From assembly GCA_009602725.1 (NCBI GenBank), contig WELB01000258.1, forward strand, positions 1 to 19,989: DNA of 19,989 bases, given 5' to 3'. The DNA is from Spirogloea muscicola (lineage: Eukaryota > Streptophyta > Zygnematophyceae > Spirogloeales > Spirogloeaceae). The translations under genes and the position numbers were made by a program. The notes under the pieces were generated by a model that saw only the letters and a program-made list of their open reading frames with translations, did no database searches and was not told the origin of the DNA. This document shows, in pieces, positions 8,351-17,386 of the stretch (positions within the stretch are counted from its first letter, which is position 1; every line of letters begins with the position of its first letter).

Positions 8351-8554
8351 CTGAGCAGCCATCTGCATCTCCCTCTGCACCGTCTTGCACTTTGTAGTGT
8401 AGTCCTTTTTCTTCATCAACGTGCAGGGCGCGCTCTAAGTCAGGCCTCCGGCTTTCGTGGCGGCGCTCCAGCTCCCCAAGTTAGCTTGTCAGATTTGTTT
8501 GTGCTCACCCGTGGGTACTAATGTCATCTTAGGTACCTTAGATTAGGTCTCCGT

Positions 8555-8559
<5 letters not shown>
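8351..8559 (+). repeat. Repeat-family 3' end with poly(A) tail
   Basis: The copy carries the TTTGTAGTGTAGTCC motif (about 8391-8406), then from 8411 a frame reading LHQRAGRALSQASGFRGG and ending LSDLFVLTRGY-stop (8519-8521), then the tail TACTAATGTCATCTTAGGTACC up to 8559. Two other copies of the same end are at 2220-2320 (+) and 1-160 (-). Here it runs straight into the A tract, the arrangement of a poly(A)-tailed retroposon such as a LINE or SINE. Confidence 0.75.

Positions 8560-8613
<54 letters not shown>
8560..8613 (+). repeat. Uninterrupted poly(A) tract
   Basis: Fifty-five A in a row (8560-8614), the last being the A of the ATG that opens the NDC1 reading frame. Such a pure tract normally erodes, so it suggests a recent retroposon insertion or an assembly or sequencing artefact. 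Confidence 0.9.
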
Positions 8614-8616
<3 letters not shown>

Positions 8617-11600
8617 CTGGCGGCCGCGCCGCCCGCCGCCGCCGCCGCCGCCGTCCCCCGTCGCGCGCTGGTGAGTCGGCGCTCCTCCGCCCTCCTCCGC
8701 CGCTTCCGCCCGGCCCTTTGGCGGCGCCTCGTCTTACCGTCGGACCTTTGCCGCCAGCTCGTGCGCGACGGCCAAGCTCGGATATTGCTTCTGGCTTGCC
8801 GCGCGTCGTCCGCGGCTGACGGCTGAGCCCGCTGTGCAGAGGCGTCGCAGGCGCTTGCCTCGCCGGCCTGGCTTGCCTTGCAGCGCAGCACGGCAGGGGC
8901 GTCTTACCACCTCGGGAGGCAGCGCCTGCGCGAGCAGGCCAATCTCCGGCTCTCGGGACAGGGGTGGTTCCACTGCACGACAGAGAGACGGACAAGCAGA
9001 GCTCTCTCAGGCCCCAGCGCCAGAGCTGTGTCAGGGGCCGCTGCCGAAGAATCCTCCACAAGTGGACGTCACAACGGCCACGAGGAGCCATCCCCGAGGC
9101 TCCTCTCCCGGCCATCCGCGGCGGTTAGAGCCTCCACCCTGACTATGCGTTCCGATGACGGTCAGATGTTACGGTGCCTTCTGGTCAGTGGCAATTGCAC
9201 CACAGGATAGTCAGCTAGTTGGGAGTTCTTAGTGTGCTCTGACTTACAGAGGATTGGCACAATGGTATGGTTGCAGCGCCCATGTATCTGCATCCTTGGG
9301 GGCGGATTTGGAGGCCTTTACACAGCCTTGCGACTAAGTTCGCTTACCTGGCCATCAGACAAGCAGCCGCAAGTAAGCAGCTGCTGGGGTTTACTTTAGA
9401 TCCTATTAGTTCATAGTCGTGAGTCTGTTACTGCAAGAGGATTGTGAGCCAGATAGTACTGAGCATCAAGGATTTACAGAAGGCAATCATCACTCCGAGA
9501 AGTTCGCAGAGGTGTTGACCTGTGCGTGCTTGGCAGGTCCTTCTAGTGGACCAATGTGATCGCTTTGTGTTCAAGCCTCTGCTCTATGAGCTACTTTCCA
9601 GAGGTAGGGGCGTTCATTGTGTGTTTCTGCTTCCCATCCTTCATGCGCCTGTACTCGAAAGAGGGAGACGCAGCAACTTCTTGTATTTTCCTTGTCACAC
9701 AGCTTTTGTTACATGTTTTTTTTAGTGGTACACATAGACTGCACGTCTTTCAATGTCTGGACGCTGTATGAAGTGAAGAATACAGAAGGTAGCAGAGGGT
9801 GCTTATTGTGCTGCAAGGCTGTGTGTGGGAGCTGCAGAAGTAGATACATGGGAAATAGCACCCTATTTCTTGGATCTGCTGTCTGGTACGGGAGTCAACT
9901 TTATACAGGACACAGTCAAGTCCGTGACACCCAGTGATTATTCTCCACAAAGTTCCAGTGGACTACCACTTACGGGACGTGCAGGCACTGTTCACCTTGG
10001 TAGTGGCACTGAGATTATATATGATTGGTAAGTTCAGCTGGCCACCAGTCCCTTGTTTTGAGTTGGGCAACAGTCTGACGAACTGTCTTAATACAATTTG
10101 TTGTTACTGTCCTTGCTCCTATCAACAGGCTAGTCCTGGCTATGGGTGCTGAGACAAGGATGAGCTTTGTTGAAGGCGCCAAGGAGCATGCGGTCCCCTT
10201 TGCCACCCTTCAGGATGCTCTTGTGAGTCAAGACCGTGCTTGAAGCTGATGCAGAAGCTCATATTCCTGAGATATTCCTGAGATATGGCACTTGTCAGAC
10301 AAGGATTGTTTTGACATTACCATCGGCTTGCATGCTTGGGCTGCCCAATATGCCAGGCTGTCTTACAATTTAGGTCTTGTCTCACAGAGAGCAGATGAGA
10401 AGCTTACAGAACTGGAGCGCTTGAGAGATAGAGGTGGTATCATTGGTCCTCAGATAAGAGTAGCTATTGTAGGAGCAGGTTACTCTGGTGTGGAGCTTGC
10501 CTGCACAGTAGCAGAGCGCCTGGGAGAGCGAGGAGAGGTTCAGGTTCGTAATGCCATCAACACTCGCAGTCTGCAATGCGTAACGTGCTCATTCACTTCA
10601 AGCTGCTCTCTATGTGGCGACATGTACTGACAATCTCATGTCCACGTGCTTACAGATCATTGACCCTGCTGAGAACGTTTGTGCCAACTCTACTGTGTAC
10701 AATAGAGACGCAGCAAAGAAGGTCCTGATGACAAGACCTTGGGGTCTCGTATGATATTATTGCAGTTATAGTATTGCTTCACAAGGTGATGCTCACAGAA
10801 ACCGAAATTTCAACAACTGCCAGTGCCTCTTCTTTCAGGTACTCCATGCCCGAGGGGTGAAGCTGGTGTTGAAGTACCAGGTGTCAGCCATGCGAAGTGC
10901 ACAGAAAGCAGGGAGTGCTTCTCGTAGCAGAGTGACGCCAACCGTTTTGGTCCTGGACCCAGTAGAGGGAGGAACAGCAGGAGGAACGGACACACAACAA
11001 CCCCCAAGTCTGACTGTAGAAGCGGACCTAGTACTGTGGACGGTTGGGACAAGAGCTGCTCTTCCGTCTCGCTTGAGAGATGGTCAGAAAGATCAGAGTT
11101 CGTTTCAGCCGAATGGACGTGGCCAGGCAGACACAGACGACACTCTTCGAGTCAGGCAGCACCCAAGAGTCTTTGCTATTGGCGACCTTGCTGGGACTAA
11201 GGATGCCTCTGGTCAGGTTCTACCTGCAACAGCACAGGTTACGCCTTGCACCATGAGGCCTTCCTCCTGTCTTCCTTCTCAGATTTTGCATTGCTCCGAT
11301 GACTCACTTCAACAAGCTATCTAACAGATGCAGTGATAGCTCTTTGAAGCGATCAGGTTGCATTTCAACAAGCAGACTACGTGGCATGGAATCTTTGGGC
11401 CGCCATCAATGAACGGCCCTTGCTACCGTTCCGGTGCTTTTCCACACTCATTGCCATGAGTACGCTTCTCTTGACTAGCATGCACGTGATGCACACATTA
11501 TCAATTGGATGCTGGAGCACTTAGACAGACTTGTCACACTACTCACTCTCTATCCTTACAAGCTGCAGCTACCAGAATCTGGGCGAGATGATGACACTCG

Positions 11601-11959
11601 GCACCAACCAGGGAGCAGTATCTGTCGGTCTTATAGAAGGGCTCAACTTTGATGGCCCCCTTGCGCATGCAGGTACAATGCTGCAAGCAGTATCTGTCTC
11701 ATGCCTGTCGTATTTGTGCTGCTCAGGCATTGCTGGATTGTTGTAACGGTGATATCATGCGGTATATTTACATGTCGGGCATCCTTTGCTTGAGCTGCTG
11801 GGTTGCGTGAGTGCAGCAAGGAGGATAGCTTACTGGTATCGGCTTCCCACCAACGACCACAAGTTGAAGGTTGGTCTGAGCTGGTTGACGAAGTCAGCTA
11901 TTGATGCACTGGCGGTGGTGCAAAAAGCTGCTGGGTCTACCTCACCGATTGGCAGATAG
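8614..11959 (+). CDS. NDC1: Type II NAD(P)H dehydrogenase, chloroplast NDC1 type
   Basis: A flavoprotein that oxidises NAD(P)H and reduces plastoquinone-type quinones; in plants NDC1 works at plastoglobules in prenylquinone metabolism. Twelve exons in phase: 8614-8670, 8884-9183, 9277-9372, 9537-9603, 9838-10027, 10129-10222, 10388-10543, 10656-10721, 10839-11237, 11357-11433, 11569-11672 and 11817-11959 (TAG), about 582 residues. Residues 1-119 are an Ala/Arg/Ser-rich leader, probably a transit peptide, and the least certain part. FAD site GGGFGG at 127-132, then VDQCDRFVFKPLLYELLS; NAD(P)H site GAGYSG at 297-302; second FAD motif VFAIGD at 453-458; C-terminal RYQNLGEMMTLG and KVGLSWLTKSAID match plant NDC1. 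An insert of about 40 residues after residue 360 is longer than I recall in plants. The start codon abuts a poly(A) tract, so a different first exon is possible. Confidence 0.9.
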
Positions 11960-12337
11960 CACAGTCTTCTCTTCTTTTGCAGCCAGAAAACTTTCAAGCA
12001 CACGTGAACACTGTTCTAATGCATATTGCATGGTGTTTATAGAGACAACAATGATATAGTATTTAAAATAATACCACAGCAGGACAGCAATACATACTGA
12101 TCTGATCATTGTCATTGATAAAAGGCAATCTGCCAAATTCAGGCCAGCTAGCTAAATTTAAAGAGTCGGGGCCTTCAAGCAACAATGTTGACTACATGAA
12201 AGGTACCTCAAGATTCAAATGGTTACTTGTCAATGAAGTCTGCAAGATAGCAAGCTGACAATCTCGATCCTCAGCAGAGATACTCGACTACAAGATACAT
12301 GCTAACAATGAATAGGGGGTGGCACATAGGGGGTACA
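11960..12337. other. Intergenic region between convergent NDC1 and TIM22
   Basis: AT-richer than its surroundings, with no coding signal in phase with either gene. It must hold both 3' untranslated regions. I find neither AATAAA nor TGTAA in the sense of either gene, so the 3' ends cannot be placed. Confidence 0.6.
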
Positions 12338-13493
12338 CTAGTCGTGGTGCAAAAGCGTCTCTATGACTACAGAAAAGGCAGCAAAACCAATGCAGCCAGC
12401 GCAAGCCGCTTTTGCTCCAGCTGCACAGTTGATAAGAACGAGCAAAAGTGCACAACTTAAAAGCCTCACTTCCTTGCTGCCACAAACAGTTCCGCAACCA
12501 CTGTCATGCACAGTAAGGGTGCATGCGAGCAAAGCTAGTGAAGCGCCTCACCTCTTCCTGAAAGAGCTGCTCCTGTCACGCAGCCTGCTGCAGCAGTGTT
12601 TGTCTCATCGTGCTTTGCCCTGGCCTGAGGATCAACTCAACAATGCCGCATTAGGCTTGCAGCTTAGCCCTGGTGTGCAGATCATATGCGCCAGCTTTTG
12701 GACAATGTCGGCGGCAACAGCTTGTAGATTCACAATTGTACTTTCATAGCTTCTGCCTGAAAGCAAGGATACGGACATCCTCTCAAGGCAGACCGTCCAG
12801 ACTGCGGTTTTGTTGGGGCGTGCTGATGGAAGTCATATGGAGCTTCGCACTCATGGTGAGCTCCAGCTGGACGGAGCATCGCGCACACCTTCTCGATGAG
12901 GCATTCGGCCCCAGAGAAGATGGCTCCCATGATGGCGAAGGTCTTGGCCATGCTCGAGCTGCGGTTGCCGGCGGTGCGCACAGCGTGCAGGAGCACCTGC
13001 TTCGTATTCATCTCGTGGGCGTTAACCGGCTGCTCCAGGGCGCCAAAGAGGAGCCCCATAGCCACGCCCATGCCTCCACCTGACGCCGCAGGCGCGCATG
13101 CCGGCCCTCAGCGAGAGACGTTGCCTGCGGCGGGACAGGAGGCCCTGGTTTTCTCGTGCCCACATAGAAATTCCCTGTTAAGGATTTTGAAGATATTGTC
13201 GAACCCCAATCCGAACCCTACATCGGATCAGATGGTAAAACCCGATGCTCGACACCCCTTGTCGTGCGCATCTCTACGCGACTGCTGGTGGAGCAGCTGC
13301 CGAGCTCTGGTTGTCGCCCAGTGGGAGACGCCGCAAGGCAGCAGCGCCCTGCAAGGGAATAGAATGGCCTCAACAGGCAGCCGCCGAAGCTGGGGTGGGG
13401 AGGCTGCGCCGCACCCATGATGCCGCTGACGACGGTGCGCACGGCGCAGTTGTTGAAGATGTCCTGCGCGCGGATCTCCTCCGGCGTCGGCAT
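12338..13493 (-). CDS. TIM22: Mitochondrial inner membrane translocase subunit TIM22
   Basis: TIM22 is the channel subunit that inserts carrier proteins into the mitochondrial inner membrane. Exons on the minus strand: 13493-13415, 13079-12889, 12624-12552 and 12420-12338 (TAG), all in phase, giving 141 residues from the first in-frame ATG. The product starts MPTPEEIRAQDIFNNCAVR, the conserved plant TIM22 start of domain. Four hydrophobic segments follow: VVSGIMGGGMGVAMGLLFGA, FAIMGAIFSGAECLIEK, NTAAAGCVTGAAL and CAGCIGFAAFSVVIE. Cys16 and Cys105 are candidates for the conserved disulfide pair. Plant homologues have 20 to 40 residues before MPT. The upstream frame stays open (GGGPPPPPGFH) but has no ATG before a stop, so the true N-terminus may lie in another exon or be hidden by the ambiguous base at 13579. 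Confidence 0.92.
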
Positions 13494-13680
13494 GTGGAAC
13501 CCCGGCGGCGGCGGCGGCCCACCGCCATGGCCGGCGACGGCGTCGGGACCTCCGCTCTCGCCGCCGCCGCCACCGCCGNGCGGGCCGCCGCCTGCGGCGC
13601 GCGGTGGGACAGGCGGCGCGGCGCGGCGCGAGGTGGGGGAGGCCGCCTTCGCGGGGAAGGCCAGGGTTGGGGGTTTTAAA
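13494..13680 (-). promoter_or_regulatory. GC-rich 5' region of TIM22 with an undetermined base
   Basis: This stretch is dense in GGC/CCG triplets and contains an N at 13579. In the TIM22 frame it reads a Gly/Pro/Ala-rich extension without ATG. It may be 5' untranslated region, promoter island or missing N-terminal coding sequence. GC content falls sharply at about 13675. Confidence 0.45.
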
Positions 13681-13689
13681 CTATCATTT

Positions 13690-13960
13690 TTGTTTCTCAG
13701 ACGTGCGGCTGCTCAATGGGGATACTGAGCACCCAGTGGCCGTTTGAGTCGCTGTGTGCTCCAGCGCTTTTCTTGGCCCCTTCAAACTCCGTTCATCATT
13801 CCTCTGGGGTGGCCATTCACAGCCATCGCCCTTTACTGCAAAAAGGTCTTTCCTTTGCCACCAGTCAATCTGGCCGCGCTTTCTCTCTCTTTCCTTCTGC
13901 TGGAAGCGTCCTCCTCTCTAGCAACTTCTCGACCTCCTCTGTTATGGACATCTAAGGCTT
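13690..13960 (+). repeat. Repeat-family fragment upstream of TIM22
   Basis: Family motifs here include CTGCTCAATGGGGATACTGAGC (13709 onward, like the peptide-end segment CTCACTCGCGGGTACTGAGC), GGCCCCTTCAAACTCCGTTCATCATTC (about 13775), and a 29-base stretch at 13857-13885 that is the exact reverse complement of 882-910. The hairpin and core are lost or altered, so this is a degraded copy. Confidence 0.65.
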
Positions 13961-14737
13961 CGTCAAGAAATGCCTCCTCCATCCTCTGGCCTATGGCCCA
14001 GCTAGTTGGCGCGTATCATGGCATTTGCGGGCACCTTGTTGCATACTAGCATCCGGCAAGCGTTAGTTGCATATCACAGACCTCCTGGCATACGCATTGG
14101 CATGGCGAAGGGCAGGGCGATTGGCAGTGGCGAAGGAGGTGGCGGAGACTTAAGCAGCGGCGGCAAAGGAGTTCTCAATTGTGATGCCTACTTAAGATGC
14201 ATGTAACGTACGGCCATACTCTGCATCTTACAACTGGACCACAGCGCTACTTCAAACTAGTGTCTTTCCTCAAGCAGGTTACAAGAAGAGATCAGGAGCA
14301 GGATGTAGCTCTTGCCTCAGTTCAGATCGAGACGAAGTTATTGTTGGCATCATGAAAAGTCGTTTGTTACGAATCTGAGGAGCAGGCCCACCAATGCTGG
14401 TGGGTGTGAGTCTTCTCGTGTTGCTTGAATGGCGTCTTCTTATCTCTAGCTGACTACACTACAACAGATCTCTATCTTACATGATCGTTTTGTCTCTGGA
14501 CTGAAGCTGTGTACACTTCTACTCGTACCTTGGTTGCTCGGGCTCATTGGTAACAGCCACCAACGACCTCATCTTGCAGAATTGGCGAGAAACAACTGAA
14601 CGTACCAAAAAGTGAGGGTTCGAAGCACTCTCTTATGAACACAGCCCGTCCAAAGCAACACATCGAAGTCTCACTTGTTGACTATAGACGACGTCAAAAT
14701 CTCAAAGACGTCCCAAGACCCAACAATACCTACAACA
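13961..14737. other. 3' flank of beta-ureidopropionase; no recognisable gene
   Basis: No protein family is recognisable. The 3' untranslated region of the minus-strand beta-ureidopropionase must extend into it. Minus-strand TGTAA (forward TTACA) occurs at 14477-14481, 14279-14283 and 14228-14232, possible green-algal poly(A) signals. A small hairpin, CCCACCA-ATGC-TGGTGGG, lies at 14387-14404. Confidence 0.5.
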
Positions 14738-16883
14738 TCACAAACCAGGAAGGGAGGGGAGGCCACCTACACCTAGAGAAGGATCACGTATCAATTGCGG
14801 CTTGAAGTCGTGGCGCACATACTCATTCAAGAGCTTGGCGTACATCTCTGGGCGGCCCGTCATCTGAAAGTTCCAGTGGTCTTTGACCTGCTGGCACAGA
14901 TTCAGGTCCATGTCTGCAACGAGGAGGCCATCCCTGCACCTCGAGAGAGACGGTGTGCGCGATGCATCAGGAGCCGCAATGTAGCTTGAGCCGTAAAAGT
15001 GTCCGAAGTCATTGTGAGCAGCCTTTCCATCTCCGGAGGTGAAGGCATTTGGGAAGGTCTCTGTCCCAACTCTGTTGATGGCAGCGACAAAATATCCATT
15101 GGCAATTGCCGCATTTCTTGCCTGTCATGCAGCTCAGAAAATACGCACATTCATCAATCAATTGCACATTCAACAACAAGACAACCAAGGGCAAACCAGC
15201 ACAACCCCAAAGGTTCAGAGACTGGAAGAAGATGAGCCTGCATGGCTACAGCAAATAATAGCATGAGATGCAATTGGATATTATACCTCAATCCCCCACA
15301 TGGGCTCGCTGAGCTCTCCAACAGTGGCAGAGGGGTTGAAGACAATCTCAGCCCCATTGAGGCCAAATGCTTGCCAATTAAGGGGGTGATGGCGCCCGTA
15401 GCAGATATTTACAGCAATCTTCCCAAAGATCGTCTCAAAGACAGGGTGCCCTGTGTTGCCCTCCATGTAGTATGAGCTCTCATTGAAGTCGCCCACGCGA
15501 GGAATGTGATTCTGATCCAAGCAAAATGCAACTTCTTGGCGAGGCCCACAGGATAGTGCGCACCAGCTAGGAAAATTGAGAGCTTCGGATGACCAAAAAC
15601 CGAAGCTTAGAATCAGTCAAATGACGTGTGAGCCTCTTACCTTTCTGTGCTTGCCGATGTAGTTGCCATTGTTCCCGATGACAACTGCCGTATTCCAGAT
15701 TGTGCCGCCATGAGCGTGGTCCCTCTCCAGGATTGGGCTGACGATGACCATGTTGTGCTTCCTTGCGAGGCCCTGTATGAATCGGGTCGACAAGCCATCC
15801 TCCGCGCCCTCGGCAAATTCTGACCAGCTCCGCTCCCTTGTGCAAAACCCAAAAGGCATTGTCCAAGCCTCCTGCAAACCATAGCAAGAGTGTGGCTAAG
15901 GGTGTTCGCTCAAACCCAGGAGAATGCAAGTGCTTGAGATGTCCTGCCACTGCCTCGTCTGCTCAGCAGGAATAGCTGCAGTCAGTGTGTCAAGATGACT
16001 AATTGCAGCTGTTCCACTTCCAAGCAAAAGTATACATGCACTAAATTGCACTACCTGCAGACACAAGATGTTGACCCCGGCGTCCCCAGCCGCATCAACC
16101 ATGACCTTCAGACGCGCCATGATGGCGTTCCTTTGCTCCGCAAATGGTGCGGTGGTCGGCAGGACGATGGCGTTCTGGACGACACCCACTCTCACCACCC
16201 GGGGCTGGCGGAGCTCCTCCGCTGCTGCCGCAAAGGCAAAGGCCTGGACAGCAACGCCCGGCACCACAACGTGAGAATGCAGTCCAGCAGGCACGCCGTC
16301 TTGCAATCACAAGTAAGTGTAAGGATCAGGTGCATATCCAAGATTCGTGCCCGACTGTCTACAGGCGAGTCACTACCTCTTAAGGGGCAAGCCCGCCTAT
16401 CAGTCAAGCCAAGCACGAAGCACTGTCCTTGTGGTCGTGGCATATGCCCAAGTGATGCCTGTCTACAGTAAGGTTAACGTAATTAGGGTTTAAGTAAGTT
16501 ACATCTAGCCCTGATATACTTCATTCCAAAGCTGGTACCTGGAGGTGAAAGTTGTGCGTGGAGGCCCGGGCGTGGAGCGCCGGCGGCAGCGGCAGGGGCC
16601 GCACCAGCGCGCCGCCGTTGTGGCCGTATAGGACCCTCAGGAGTTGCTGCGCGACGCCCGCGGCAGGGTCAGCCATGCCGTGGACCTCCGGGGAGACGGC
16701 GCTGGAGGCTAGGAAGTGGACGAGGGCCGCAAGGCAGCCAGCGCCGGGCGGAGGCCAGGTCAGGGCCAGAGCCGCGGCGGCGGCAGCGGCGACGGCGGAG
16801 GCCTCACGTCGCGGAGGGGCGCCGGGACGTGCTGCGCGAGGATGCTGTCCACTGTCTCCAGGCCCCCGGGGAAGTGGCCACAC

Positions 16884-16917
<34 letters not shown>

Positions 16918-16960
16918 TGGGGCGAGCGGCCGTCGTGGCCAAGAGCGCGCACGGGCACAC
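14738..16960 (-). CDS. PYD3: Beta-ureidopropionase (N-carbamoyl-beta-alanine amidohydrolase)
   Basis: It hydrolyses N-carbamoyl-beta-alanine to beta-alanine, CO2 and ammonia, the last step of pyrimidine catabolism, probably in the cytosol. Exons on the minus strand: about 16960-16808, 16646-16539, 16243-16055, 15871-15641, 15511-15287 and 15121-14738 (TGA), all in phase; exons 2 to 6 give 378 residues. Carbon-nitrogen hydrolase (nitrilase) triad: Glu in EAWTMPF (15869-15871), Lys in GKHRKNH (15641-15643) and Cys in NICYGRHH (15401-15403), with spacing 76 and 37 as expected. Exon 1 carries [17 protein letters not shown], matching the family's helical N-terminus, preceded by about 11 Gly from a CGG run. 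Its frame has no ATG: a TAG stands at 16964-16966, followed by CAG that could be a splice acceptor, so the start probably lies in an upstream exon. Confidence 0.93.
16483..16491 (-). promoter_or_regulatory. Telo-box-like motif in a 5' intron of PYD3
   Basis: TTAGGGTTT on the plus strand reads AAACCCTAA on the gene's strand, the plant telo-box found near transcription starts of growth-related genes. It lies 48 bases inside the intron after exon 2. A 9-base match can arise by chance. Confidence 0.25.
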
Positions 16961-17386
16961 CTGCTAGGCTAATGCTCAGGGGATTTCAACAGTGGTGTCC
17001 GACGATGGCCATTGGAGGGGATCCTGACCAGGTGTCTGGCAGGTCATTAACGGTCCAAGTGTGGNCCGTCGCCGCCGCCGCCGCAGCCGCCGCCGGCGCA
17101 ACCCCCGCCGCCGCCGCCTCGGCCGGTAGCCCGAGCGTGATTGTGGCCCGGCTGCGAGCCCCGAGGCCTCTGGGGGCCTCCGCCGGTCGTCGAGGACACG
17201 CATGCGGCGCCGTCGCACTCGCTGCACCGACGCTGTGAGCTCCCCGTGCGCCGACATGCCGCTGTGGAGAGCCCGCGCCGGAGCTCGCGGCTGCCCCCGC
17301 GCGTCGCCCGTGCGCCGCCGCAAGGACGCGGCTGTCGCTCGCCGGACGACGGCGGGGCTGCCGCCGTGAGACGGCGCGCCTGCGGA
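16961..17386. promoter_or_regulatory. Shared 5' region between head-to-head PYD3 and TMEM42-like genes
   Basis: The two genes diverge from this interval of about 425 bases, which should hold both promoters and 5' untranslated regions. The part from 17064 onward is strongly GC-rich with CCG runs and an undetermined base at 17065; 16961-17063 is less GC-rich. Long open frames on both strands here are stop-poor GC artefacts. An upstream PYD3 exon may lie in it. Confidence 0.5.

Noticed and set aside
8543-9115. 190-residue minus-strand open frame ending in poly-Phe
   Set aside because: Its C-terminus is the poly(A) tract read backwards, and the rest is antisense to the NDC1 leader.
9522-9950. 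Small open frames inside NDC1 introns
   Set aside because: They overlap NDC1 exons 4 and 5 in other frames or run through clear introns, and have no recognisable product.
16552-17238. 228-residue plus-strand open frame over the PYD3 5' exons
   Set aside because: It is antisense to well-supported PYD3 exons, crosses an N and consists of Ala/Gly runs from CCG repeats. It is a shadow frame.
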